Below, piece by piece: positions 1 to 7,819 of a DNA stretch of 64,000 nt. The DNA is from Chersky-840 sp050011815 (GTDB lineage: Bacteria; Actinomycetota; Acidimicrobiia; Acidimicrobiales; UBA8190). The notes beneath the pieces were generated by a model. It worked only from the letters and a program-made list of their open reading frames with translations. It did no database searches and was not told the origin of the DNA. Within the stretch, counting starts at the first letter, position 1, and every line of letters starts with the position of its first letter. Position numbers and translations under genes: made by a program. Location: positions 62,001 to 126,000 of the forward strand of contig JBEKIJ010000015.1 in assembly GCA_050011815.1 (NCBI GenBank), written 5' to 3'.

Positions 1-262
1 CGAGTCGAGCGTCGACCAATTGCAATACGAGCAGGGCGACCAATGGCTTGCCCACGGAGTAGACATCGACCAGGGTATCGGGCTGCCACGGACGCTCCCG
101 TCGCTCGTCCGCCCAGCCACCGACCAGATCGATGACGACGCGCCCGTCGATGATCACACAGAGACCGGCGCCGACCTCGCCCCGTTCTACAAAGTTACGG
201 GTGAACTCCTCGCCTACCGCACCAAACCGGGCGTCGCACGTCCCGCTGACGGGGGCATCCAT
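1..262 (-). CDS. Serine hydrolase of the beta-lactamase (class C/EstB-like) family, N-terminal fragment
   Basis: An open minus-strand frame starts at an ATG at 262 and runs off the left edge; 87 codons are visible. A purine-rich GGGAG lies about 9 bases before the ATG. Residues 69-72 read SVGK, the SxxK nucleophile/base motif of class C beta-lactamase, penicillin-binding and esterase-type serine hydrolases. It is preceded by a beta-strand pattern (GLCVIIDGRVVIDLVGG, residues 33-49) that in this family leads up to the motif. The YxN and HxG motifs would lie outside the window. Members are usually about 380-400 aa and hydrolyse esters or modify peptides; true antibiotic hydrolysis is uncommon in this branch. 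Family call is solid, substrate unknown. Confidence 0.8.
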   Translation of the reverse strand, partial: MDAPVSGTCDARFGAVGEEFTRNFVERGEVGAGLCVIIDGRVVIDLVGGWADERRERPWQPDTLVDVYSVGKPLVALLVLQLVDARL

Positions 263-413
263 GACGGCAGTCTCCCACCCCGTGGTGCCACAGGGACACC
301 ACGATCTTCAGGGAGCCGAACGACTCACCTGGTGAGAGCGCCCGCAGGAACGCCCTTCGCTCGCGATGATCTATGCCGGAAATGACGTCTCAGAGAGACG
401 GTCCTCCGGGTGG

Positions 414-707
414 CTAAAGCAGATGGCCGGCGGGAGCAGACTCCCGAGCCCGCTTCAGACGTGCCAGCTCACGCTCCGCCTTGTAGAGCTCGGCCTTGAG
501 ATCGTTCATCTCTACCCGATCCTCGCCGGTCATCGGCTTTCGCCTCAGCATGGCGTCGAAGGCGGACCGGGCGATTCGAATCCTCTGCATGGCGAACGAT
601 ATTTCACGGTCCTCGTCGTCGTCGGCAATCTCGTCGGGCGGGTAGTGCCCCCCCGAACGCTTGGCGTTCACGTATCGAACGTAAGCGTCGTCGAGTGTGT
701 CGTCCAT
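414..707 (-). CDS. Small hypothetical protein with C-terminal coiled coil
   Basis: Encodes 97 aa that I do not recognise. The N-terminal half is acidic (a DDDEDRE run near residue 30). The C-terminal half, from about residue 62, is rich in Lys, Glu, Leu and Ala in a heptad-like spacing (EMNDLKAELYKAERELARLK), suggesting a coiled coil. There is no signal peptide or membrane segment. A GAGGG lies almost against the ATG, so the ribosome site is poorly spaced. It sits alone on the minus strand between a hydrolase fragment and a broken VOC gene. Confidence 0.55.
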   Translation of the reverse strand: MDDTLDDAYVRYVNAKRSGGHYPPDEIADDDEDREISFAMQRIRIARSAFDAMLRRKPMTGEDRVEMNDLKAELYKAERELARLKRARESAPAGHLL

Positions 708-909
708 GCCCTCAGTTTTCGACAGGCGGGCAGCGGTTCTTTACCCCCCCTGGCCTGCGGATTGACCGGTGGGGGACGAGATGGAGTGGCGCCGCCCCCT
801 CCCCAAGGAGTCAGGGTTCCCTTCGAGTCACCATCGAGGTGGGGTCGAGAGACAGACCATTCTCGACGGTTCTCGACGGTGGAGACCGTGCGCCCGTATC
901 CGTGACCTC

Positions 910-1219
910 CTAGGCGCCGGCGGGTGGTTCTCTCAGTCCGATGTCGTTGCCGTCGGTATCGCTGACCTTCGCGACGAGCAGCCCGGCGCCCACGTCGGTC
1001 GGCTCTTGGACCACCTGCGCGCCGGCGGCCTGGGACAGGCCCCGTCATGCCTTGCTCGTGCCCGCTGGGAACGAGGCCGATCTCGACACCGTCGACGGAG
1101 AAGCCGACGTAGTAGGGCGAGTCCACGTGGGGATCGGCACCGAACAGCACAGTGAAGATCCCCCGCGCCTTGTCAAGGTCCTTCACGGGGTAGAGCACAA
1201 CATTGCACTGAACTGGCAT
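910..1219 (-). pseudogene. VOC-family (glyoxalase-like) protein disrupted by an out-of-frame deletion
   Basis: The start is an ATG at 1219 with an AGGAGG site 6 bases upstream. The first frame gives a clear VOC N-terminus (MPVQCNVVLYPVKDLDKARG) through about residue 60 (HEQGMTGPV). The frame then loses sense near 1040. The sequence resumes in another frame as AGAQVVQEPTDVGAGLLVAK, then a TDGNDIG segment, ending at a TAG at 910. Family members normally have about 14 residues (a YWHVDDI-type segment) between these halves. An internal deletion of roughly 40-45 bases, not divisible by three, therefore explains the break better than a single-base error. The protein would not fold as a normal VOC domain. 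Confidence 0.75.
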
Positions 1220-1661
1220 GGCTGCCTCCTGTCTCGTCTCACCACGCTCGTTGGTCAATGTCTATGACGCCGGCGTGTACGAGATTGTGACATGTGGCCT
1301 CCGAGGACATCGTCGGCCCGAACGGTTCCAAGGACTCGCCCCGATCTTCACGCCGGGTCCAGGACGGCTGATGGCGACTCGCCCCCCTGCCTCAGATCGG
1401 CGGGCGGCGTGCCGGAGCGACCGCAGATGACGCCGCCGGCGAAGCTCATGAACGCGGAAGTCCCCCCCGACGCGCGGCGGGGAAAGCATTGAGAACAGGT
1501 CGGATGGGCACCGGAGCCGACCGAGCTGCGCGCTGAGAGAGACGGCCGTTGGACCCTGGGTGATACCACTTGACACTGGCTTCAGGTCTTGAAGAATCAT
1601 GAGTGGCAACACTGTGGACCGTGCCGCCAACGGGTCACAGGGTCGCCAACTGGAGTCCGAG
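1220..1661. other. Intergenic region, no gene seen
   Basis: No frame here looks like a protein family or has a convincing ribosome site. An in-frame upstream ATG at 1599 could lengthen the following gene by 21 residues. Otherwise nothing recognisable is present. Confidence 0.5.
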
Positions 1662-3629
1662 ATGCCAAACGGGGGGATATCGGTCAGCCGTCACGTTCTC
1701 GGGGCGCGAGCGCGTACCCGACGGACACTGGCGGGAGTTCTCCTGATCGCCGGTCTGGTGACCGCTTGGGCGCTCACGACACCCGCTGAGGCGAGCGTCA
1801 GTGGCGGTTCTTCGGGATCAAGCGTGCTCACCTCGGTCTCCTGCACTTCCACGTCCACCTGCATCGCCGTGGGCGCCGGTGGGCAAGGGTGGTCTTATGC
1901 CGGCTCGGCCTGGTCATCGGCCATACCGGTCGACTCGTCAGGAGCTCTGAGCTCGGTCTCATGCGCCGGCCCCTCGTTCTGCGTGGCCGTCGACTACGCG
2001 GGCCAAGCGGTCACGTACAACGGGACGACCTGGTCAGCTCCCAAGCTCGTCGATGCCTCGGGCTTGCTCAGTTCGGTGTCCTGCGCCGGCCCCTCGTTCT
2101 GCGTGGCCGTCGACTACGCGGGCCAAGCGGTCGCGTACAACGGGACGACCTGGTCAGCTCCCAAGCTCGTCGATGCCTCGGGCTTGCTCAGTTCGGTGTC
2201 CTGCGCGACGAGTTCGTTCTGCGTGGCCGTCGACTTCGGGGGCCAATCGGTCACGTTCGATGGGACAACCTGGTCCACCCCGCAATCGATGGACCCGTTC
2301 GGCCTCCTCTTCTCTTCGGTCTCTTGCTCGTCGAGCGCCTTTTGCGTCGCCGTGAACTCCGCTGGAGACGAGGTCAGTTACGACGGGTCGGCGTGGGCCC
2401 CGTTGGCCAGCATCGACCCCTTTGGTGGGTTGACGGCAGTGGCGTGTGCCGGATCTTCTTGCACCGCGGTGGACCGCTTCGGCAACTACTTGACCTACGA
2501 CGGCTCGGCATGGTCGACGCCCACACTGCTCGACCTCCTCGGCAACCTGAACGCCGTCTCATGCTCTCCCGGTGCATCCTGTGTGGCCGTCGACAGTAAC
2601 GGGAACGCGTTCCTCTTCGGCGGGCTCCCGGCTACTACCGGAGCTCCAGCACCGACTCCAGCACCGACTCCGACACCGACTCCCACACCGACTCCGACAC
2701 CGACTCCCACACCGGCGCCCACCTCCTCGCCACAGCCCACAGCTACCCCGACCACCGGACCTTCGACGCCCGTCGCATCCCCGACGAAACCGACCCAGAC
2801 GTCGACGACACCAACTTCGTCGCCGGCGCCGGCTCCCGTGTCCGCTCCATCAGGGACGGCACCCACCCCGACACCGACCACGCCGACCAGATCAGGGACC
2901 AACCTCAGCTCGACTGCGGTCACCTCTCCGACGAAACCGACTCAGACGTCGACCACACCAACGTCATCGCCGGTGGCGCCGGCTCCTGTATCCACACCAT
3001 CGGCGACGGCACCGACATCGACGCCCACCCCACCGGGAACGTCGATCTCCGGCTCGATCGATCTTGTCTCCGCCTCGACGGGCGACGCGGCAACGACGGT
3101 GGCCAGCAAGGGACGAACCGCTACAACCGCATCACGGCCTGTCGACAATGATCAGACTTCGCCTTCCAAGTCCACGGGCGACACGGCCCAGGCCGCCACC
3201 TCCGGGACACAGGACGCCGTGACACCCAGCCCCACCCCGCCGACCGACGTGACGCCGCTGGTGCCGAGTTCGGGGACCCCTTCGTTGCCGAGCATCGCAC
3301 CCGGAAGCGGATCGGGGGTCAGCAGCCCGCTATCCGCCTCCCGACCGCTCGTGTCGGTGAGTGATACCTCGAGCTCGAGCATCGTGCTCCCAGCCACGCT
3401 CGTCGGAATCCTCGTCATCGGCATGATCGCTCTGGTTCTCTTCATCAATCCCGGAGGTGCTCCCCCGCCGGCCGCTGCGGACGGCCGAGCCTTCTGGTAC
3501 TCCCGCTTTGCGGATTCTGACCAACGCCTGCTCGCGGCTTCCTCGCGGTGGATGGGCAAAGGGCATCGTCTCGCTGTGACGACATGGCGGCGCAGCGCGG
3601 CGACAGCAATATGGCTCCTGGGACGATAA
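1662..3629 (+). CDS. Exported 40-residue-repeat protein with Ser/Thr/Pro stalk and C-terminal membrane anchor
   Basis: Encodes 655 aa from the ATG at 1662, chosen for GGAG 6 bases upstream; an ATG at 1599 is the alternative. Residues 22-38 are hydrophobic after a basic stretch and are followed by PAEAS, a plausible signal peptidase site. About seven repeats of 40 residues follow (roughly residues 58-320), each with the pattern SSVSCxxxxFCVAVD...YxGxxWSxP, i.e. one Cys pair per repeat, suggesting a disulfide-stabilised beta-propeller or solenoid. Then come about 250 residues rich in Pro, Thr and Ser, including a (PT)n tract at 2640-2720. A TM helix lies at about 574-595, followed by a basic cytoplasmic tail of about 60 residues. 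This is an extracellular domain on a stalk, anchored at the C-terminus. Function unknown; adhesion or surface sensing is a guess. Confidence 0.85.
   Translation: MPNGGISVSRHVLGARARTRRTLAGVLLIAGLVTAWALTTPAEASVSGGSSGSSVLTSVSCTSTSTCIAVGAGGQGWSYAGSAWSSAIPVDSSGALSSVSCAGPSFCVAVDYAGQAVTYNGTTWSAPKLVDASGLLSSVSCAGPSFCVAVDYAGQAVAYNGTTWSAPKLVDASGLLSSVSCATSSFCVAVDFGGQSVTFDGTTWSTPQSMDPFGLLFSSVSCSSSAFCVAVNSAGDEVSYDGSAWAPLASIDPFGGLTAVACAGSSCTAVDRFGNYLTYDGSAWSTPTLLDLLGNLNAVSCSPGASCVAVDSNGNAFLFGGLPATTGAPAPTPAPTPTPTPTPTPTPTPTPAPTSSPQPTATPTTGPSTPVASPTKPTQTSTTPTSSPAPAPVSAPSGTAPTPTPTTPTRSGTNLSSTAVTSPTKPTQTSTTPTSSPVAPAPVSTPSATAPTSTPTPPGTSISGSIDLVSASTGDAATTVASKGRTATTASRPVDNDQTSPSKSTGDTAQAATSGTQDAVTPSPTPPTDVTPLVPSSGTPSLPSIAPGSGSGVSSPLSASRPLVSVSDTSSSSIVLPATLVGILVIGMIALVLFINPGGAPPPAAADGRAFWYSRFADSDQRLLAASSRWMGKGHRLAVTTWRRSAATAIWLLGR
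1962..2206 (+). repeat. Near-perfect 120-bp tandem duplication inside the repeat protein gene
   Basis: Bases 1962-2086 recur at 2082-2206 with one difference (A at 2013, G at 2133). The unit is 120 bp, exactly one 40-residue protein repeat, so the frame is kept. Neighbouring repeats have diverged strongly, so this copy is recent or recently gene-converted. Confidence 0.9.
2640..3030 (+). repeat. Proline/threonine-rich low-complexity tract with a duplicated block
   Basis: Bases 2640-2720 are short imperfect repeats of accgactcc-type units encoding (PT)n. A block beginning SPTKPTQTSTTPTSSP at about 2776 recurs at about 2927, about 151 bp later, with scattered substitutions. This is the stalk of the surface protein and likely length-variable between strains. 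Confidence 0.8.
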
Positions 3630-3644
3630 CGAAGGGTCCTTGAC

Positions 3645-4214
3645 TCACCCTCCGGTGTGTGACTCATGGGCGGTGGAAGGCCGGTCCAATGCCCAGCGGG
3701 TCGTCACCTGGCGAAAGTTGATCGGCCCGGGGATGGTTTCGTGACTGAAAAGATAGGTAAACCCAGCTCGCTGAAGCGTTCGATTCGGTGCCACATTCAG
3801 AGCGTTTGGCTCGCAGTAGAGATGTTTCAGCTCAAATGTCTCGAAGTACTTCGAGGCGGACAGCTTCACGAATTTTGCACCGAGACCTCGGCGCCGCGTT
3901 GAGACCTCGAGGATGTGGAGGTGCATGAATGCCTCTACGCCAAACACGATGTGGTCGAGTGAACTGAAGCCGACCGCCTGACCATCGAGCTCCCAAACGA
4001 GCGCGTAGCTCTGGCGCTCCGTCAGGGGCCGCCTGTAGTCCTCCTCAAAGAAAGACCGCCAGGCTTCCGGTCTCGGCAACAGTTCGCGGTCCACGCCCAG
4101 GGCGAGGAGATAGTCATCCGACGCCTCGTGGAAGTATCTGATCCGAAACCCCACTTCGGAGAACGGCATCTCCCTGACCGAGACCCCCTCGGCGGCACTG
4201 GACATTCCCGCCAT
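3645..4214 (-). CDS. GNAT-family N-acetyltransferase
   Basis: Encodes 189 aa. The central and C-terminal parts follow the GNAT fold: an acceptor-side strand ending in VGFSSLDHIVFG, then MHLHILEVSTRRRGLGAKFV, where RRRGLG is the acetyl-CoA pyrophosphate-binding R/QxxGxG/A loop (about residues 107-112). A later CEPNALNVAPNRTLQRAGF segment is the typical end of motif B (N...A...YxxxGF). Convergent with the surface-protein gene (16 bp between stops). A second ATG four codons in is also possible. Substrate unknown. Confidence 0.85.
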   Translation of the reverse strand: MAGMSSAAEGVSVREMPFSEVGFRIRYFHEASDDYLLALGVDRELLPRPEAWRSFFEEDYRRPLTERQSYALVWELDGQAVGFSSLDHIVFGVEAFMHLHILEVSTRRRGLGAKFVKLSASKYFETFELKHLYCEPNALNVAPNRTLQRAGFTYLFSHETIPGPINFRQVTTRWALDRPSTAHESHTGG

Positions 4215-4490
4215 TCTCGCCCATGGACAAAGACACAGGCCAGGAGGTCCGAATCGCCGGCTGATATGTCCACGTCGGGCGTCCCGGGGGGCCGAGCGGC
4301 AGTACAGGGCGGCGCGCTCCGGACTGCCCTAACCGATCTGGACGGCCCGAAGTGATTGGGGTCGGTCCGGCTGGTCATGGCCTCCCCGGGGCGCGCTGCT
4401 GCAGAAGTTACCGCATGGTGCGGGAAGCAGTTGGGCGCTCGGCGTGCCCGTCGAGCCGATTGGAGTCGGTTGGAGGGTGTCGATCTCTGA

Positions 4491-4727
4491 TCAGCCTTCG
4501 GGGAACGCAGCGAAATCGCGCTTTGTCTTTCGGTACCACCCCATTCCCTTGATGGGGTTCTTCCACCGGCCCTTCATCTCATCCAAGGCACCTCGGTGCG
4601 CCGTATCACCCTGGGCGACCATTTCCTTGAGATGCCGATCCTGCGCTTTTATGACCTCGTCTGCGGTCATGCCATGGTGCGGGAGGTCGCACGGGCCACC
4701 CAGCTGTTGACAGGTCATTGTCTTCAT
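4491..4727 (-). CDS. DUF1059 small Cys-containing protein
   Basis: Encodes 78 aa starting MKTMTCQQLGGPCDLPHHG, the hallmark start of the DUF1059 family (MKTMTCxQLGGxCD...F/HH). The two Cys and paired His near the N-terminus suggest metal binding. I chose the ATG at 4727 because AAAGGAG lies 8 bases upstream; the ATG at 4745 would place that ribosome site inside the coding sequence. It lies 68 bp downstream of the sigma factor gene on the same strand and may be co-transcribed. Biological role unknown. Confidence 0.8.
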   Translation of the reverse strand: MKTMTCQQLGGPCDLPHHGMTADEVIKAQDRHLKEMVAQGDTAHRGALDEMKGRWKNPIKGMGWYRKTKRDFAAFPEG

Positions 4728-4795
4728 GTGCCTGGCTCCTTTCACTGTGTCGGACTGTCACCTGAATGCCACCACCGCCGGGGCGTGTGCACCGC

Positions 4796-5641
4796 TCAGG
4801 ATCGAACGCGGGTGCGGGCCACATCCATAGTCGCCAGCACCTCCGGGTCGGCAATGAGCTCGACCTCGCGCACCAGGCCCGCTTCGACGTGGAACACGAA
4901 GGCCACCTTGACGACCCCGGCCTGGATCCAGGCCGCCCCGAGCTCACCGTCGATGGTGACAGGTGCCGCCCCCCGGGCGCCGTTGAGGCGGGCGGCCACG
5001 GCGGCGGCGCCGACGTATGCGGGATCGGTACCCATCTTCTGTCCGACCAGGTCCGCACGCATGACGGCGTCAGGGGCAAGGAGCGACAGCAGGGTGGTCA
5101 GATCCCCGCCACGGGCCGCAGTGAGAAACGCATCGACGACACGGTGACTCTCGGCGCGTGCCGCCTCTGATGCGACCGGCTCCGGTACCCCTTGCACCTT
5201 GCGGCGCGCCCGGCTCGCCAGCTGACGCACGGCGGTACCCGAGCGCCCCATGACAGCGCTTATCTCGTCGAAGGGATACCCGAAGACATCGTGCAGAACG
5301 AACGCCGCCCTCTCAGCCGGCGCCAGGGTGTCGAGGACGATCTGCATCGCATCGCCCATCTTCTCGGCGAGCAACACGTCGGCTTCGGGGTCGACCGGTG
5401 CGGCGTCGGCGGGTCCCTCGGTCTCGGCCACCGACCTGGTGCGTCGTTTGCGTAGCTGGTCAAGGCACAACCGTGTCACCACGGTCGTCAGCCAGGCGGG
5501 CGGGTCGTCGATGTTGTCGGAGCGGGAGAGCCGGAGCCAGGTCTCCTGCAGCACGTCGTCCGCATCGGCCTTCGACCCGAGTATCCGGATGGCGATCGCA
5601 GTCAGCCGGGGGCGCTCGGCGACGAAGTCGGTCAGTTCCAT
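4796..5641 (-). CDS. ECF sigma factor with C-terminal SnoaL-like extension (SigJ/ECF41/ECF56-like)
   Basis: Encodes 281 aa from the ATG at 5641; a GTG at 5716 would add 25 residues not typical of the family. Sigma region 2 is clear (RPRLTAIAIRILGSKADADD, then LQETWLRLSR, residues 9-40). Region 4 (LAPAERAAFVLHDVFGYPFD, then EISAVMGRSGTAVRQLASRA) lies at about 110-155. The last about 110 residues look like a SnoaL/NTF2-type domain, which in ECF41/ECF56 proteins replaces a separate anti-sigma factor and tunes activity. The WLPEP and DGGGK motifs I associate with ECF41 are not visible, so ECF56 or a divergent branch is possible. No partner oxidoreductase/epimerase gene of the usual kind is adjacent; the next gene is DUF1059. 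Confidence 0.88.
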   Translation of the reverse strand: MELTDFVAERPRLTAIAIRILGSKADADDVLQETWLRLSRSDNIDDPPAWLTTVVTRLCLDQLRKRRTRSVAETEGPADAAPVDPEADVLLAEKMGDAMQIVLDTLAPAERAAFVLHDVFGYPFDEISAVMGRSGTAVRQLASRARRKVQGVPEPVASEAARAESHRVVDAFLTAARGGDLTTLLSLLAPDAVMRADLVGQKMGTDPAYVGAAAVAARLNGARGAAPVTIDGELGAAWIQAGVVKVAFVFHVEAGLVREVELIADPEVLATMDVARTRVRS

Positions 5642-6237
5642 GGTGGGCACATCATGTTTGACGTGGCCCGCCCCCGGAATGTGACTCGTGGTCATGCATT
5701 CCGGCCGAGTTGCCACTCAACGTCATGTTTCTGCCACCACTCCGCGTAGCAGTTTACCTCACCGACCCCTGGGATCACTCCTCAACCAAGCTGGTCACCG
5801 GGGGCGCTTTCGCCTGGAGACCTCCCGGTCCTGAGGCGCCTCACAGCAACGGTCCCGGGGTCTCCTCGCCGTCGACGTGCGAGACCGGGCAAGAAGGCAC
5901 TTTCGCGAGCTTGCGATCCCGGCTTCGGTCTCTCGACGACGACCGAAGCCATTGGTCACGACCGTCTTTCCCGTCGAGACCTTGCCACCATGAGAAACAT
6001 GCTCGATCTCGTCGAACTCACCGAGCGCGATGCCCAGGGCTCGGATCAGACAACCAGGACAGGGAGGCTCGTCAGCGTGAAGGAGAGCATCGAGTGGAAT
6101 TGCCATCTCCCGTGCCGGGTTTCGGCGATCTATCCATTGTCTCTTGGGCAGGAGACCGACGGGCTCCGGTGGTCCAGGACGGGGCTTGAGTTGTGTCGCA
6201 CCGGAGGCCCGACGTCTTCGGTGAACTCAATCGATCG
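5642..6237. other. Long region without a confident gene
   Basis: Nearly 600 bp between the sigma factor and enolase. Apart from the doubtful minus-strand frame at 5795-6106 I see no convincing gene, RNA or repeat. The sigma factor promoter should lie in 5642-5760. Confidence 0.4.
5795..6106 (-). CDS. Doubtful small ORF with a CPGC motif
   Basis: A 103-codon frame. The first half looks protein-like: a CPGC motif near residue 16, then ALGIALGEFDEIEHVSHGGK. The second half is Arg-rich and low in information, as expected for a chance GC-rich frame. A GGGAG abuts the ATG with almost no spacing. No family recognised. Could be a degraded or false gene. Confidence 0.22.
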   Translation of the reverse strand: MAIPLDALLHADEPPCPGCLIRALGIALGEFDEIEHVSHGGKVSTGKTVVTNGFGRRRETEAGIASSRKCLLARSRTSTARRPRDRCCEAPQDREVSRRKRPR

Positions 6238-7500
6238 TCACGGTGCCAACCCATAGGGAAGGCGTTCGGCGTCTTCGATCTCCACAAGTCGGTTGTACTT
6301 CGCCACCCGCTCCCCCCGGGCCGGAGCGCCGCTCTTGATCTGACCACAACCCGATCCGACCGCCAGATCGGCGATGAAGGTGTCTTCTGTCTCACCCGAG
6401 CGATGCGATACCAGCTGCGCCCAACCCGCCTCTCGGCATATGCCCATCGCCTCGAGGGCTTGGGTCACCGTGCCGATCTGGTTGACCTTGATGAGCGAGG
6501 CATTGCCGACCTTGCGGGTGATGGCCTCGGCGATGATCGCCGGATTGGTGCACAGGATATCGTCACCGACGAGCTCAATCGTGGTGCCCAACCGAGCCGT
6601 CAGACGTTCCCAGCCATCCCAGTCCGACTCGGCAAGCCCGTCCTCCAGGAGCCACACCGGGTAGTGCTCGGTCATCTCGGCGTAGCGCTCAATCATCTCG
6701 TCGCTCGAGAGCGACTCCCCGGCGACCCGGTAGACACCGTCGCGGTAGAACTCACTGGAAGCGGGATCGAGTGCGATCGCGACCCCCCCGCGTCCCGGAC
6801 TGTATCCGGCTTCCTCGATGGCCTGAACAAGCAATTCCAGGACCTCTTCGGGCTGATCGATCTCCGGGGCAAATCCTCCCTCGTCGCCGAGGCCCGTTGC
6901 GAACCCCTTCGCCGTCAACAGACTCCGCAAGGTGGCATAGACCTCGGCACCTGCTCGGAGCGCTTCGGCCATGCTCGGCGCACCGATCGGGACCACCATG
7001 AACTCCTGGAAGTCGAGGTTGTTCGGCGCGTGCACACCCCCGTTCACGACGTTGAAATGCGGGACGGGGAGCCGTGGCGCCACCCCCGGGGGGTTGAGAG
7101 CGCGCCACAGCGGCAATCCGGCGGAGCTGGCCATCGCCCTCGCCGCGGCCATCGACACTCCCACGAGGGCATTGGCACCCAGCCGGGACTTGTTCTCGGT
7201 GCCATCCAGATCGATCAGGGCGTGATCGAACTCGGCCAGATCAGCGAAGGCCCGACCGAGCACAGCTTCGGCGATCTCGCCGTTGACGTTGCCAACGGCA
7301 CCGAGCACGCCTTTGCCGGCAAACCGAGCCACGTCGCCGTCGCGCAGCTCGACCGCCTCTCGCGAGCCCGTGGACGCGCCCGAGGGCACGCCGGCGCGGG
7401 CAACGGTGCCGTCACCGAGGGTCACCGTGACCGCCAACGTCGGGTTTCCACGAGAGTCGAGCACCTCCACCGCTTTGACGCCCGTCACTGTCACGCCCAT
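6238..7500 (-). CDS. eno: Enolase
   Basis: Encodes 420 aa, normal enolase length. It interconverts 2-phosphoglycerate and phosphoenolpyruvate in the cytoplasm and needs Mg2+. Landmarks in order: VLDSRGNPTLAV near residue 14; SGASTGSREAVELRD; GANALVGVSMAAARA; FNVVNGGVHAPNNLDFQEFM; GLGDEGGFAP; metal ligands in ALDPASSEF, LLEDGLAESDWDGW and LVGDDILCTN; signature LIKVNQIGTVTQAL; and SHRSGETEDTFIADL. GGAGG lies 10 bases before the ATG. It is on the same strand as the por/gap genes but separated from them by 319 bp, so it may have its own promoter. Confidence 0.97.
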   Translation of the reverse strand: MGVTVTGVKAVEVLDSRGNPTLAVTVTLGDGTVARAGVPSGASTGSREAVELRDGDVARFAGKGVLGAVGNVNGEIAEAVLGRAFADLAEFDHALIDLDGTENKSRLGANALVGVSMAAARAMASSAGLPLWRALNPPGVAPRLPVPHFNVVNGGVHAPNNLDFQEFMVVPIGAPSMAEALRAGAEVYATLRSLLTAKGFATGLGDEGGFAPEIDQPEEVLELLVQAIEEAGYSPGRGGVAIALDPASSEFYRDGVYRVAGESLSSDEMIERYAEMTEHYPVWLLEDGLAESDWDGWERLTARLGTTIELVGDDILCTNPAIIAEAITRKVGNASLIKVNQIGTVTQALEAMGICREAGWAQLVSHRSGETEDTFIADLAVGSGCGQIKSGAPARGERVAKYNRLVEIEDAERLPYGLAP

Positions 7501-7819
7501 CTCTCGGCCCTCCTTCGCGTCGATGACTGCCTCGGACCTCGCCGGGCACCTGGTACTGCTGGCGGTACCTCGATCTTGGGAAGCCTCGAAGACGGGCCCG
7601 CCGTCAAATGCTTGTACGGATCCCCCGAATGGCGGACTCTTGCTCGAGGACGCCGTTCACCATCGAGATCACGTTCGCCTTGACACGGCGTGGCGCGGTC
7701 CCGGGCACTGACTGGCGGGGCGGCGCGATCGGGTGACGCGCCCTCCTCGGAACGGGCACCGGCTCTCGACAGTCGCCCATCGGCCCTGACGGCACACAAC
7801 TCGCGACCTGGCGCCAGGA
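7501..7819. other. Intergenic region upstream of eno
   Basis: No convincing gene. It probably holds the eno promoter and the end of the por transcript. A 15-mer CATCGGCCCTGACGG at about 7783-7797 recurs exactly at 48950-48964, in front of a VOC gene. Confidence 0.4.

Noticed and set aside
565..600. GATTCGAATCC resembling a tRNA T-arm
   Set aside because: No acceptor, D or anticodon stem can be folded around it; it lies within a coding frame.
1962..2206. Possible CRISPR-like or mobile repeats
   Set aside because: The repeats are 120 bp, contiguous, in frame and encode protein repeats; there are no spacers.
6193..7683. 496-codon plus-strand frame opposite enolase
   Set aside because: Arg/His/Asp-rich translation with no family signal; it is the antisense of a highly conserved enolase gene.
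7604..7795. 63-codon minus-strand frame between eno and the flavoprotein gene
   Set aside because: No ribosome site or family signal.
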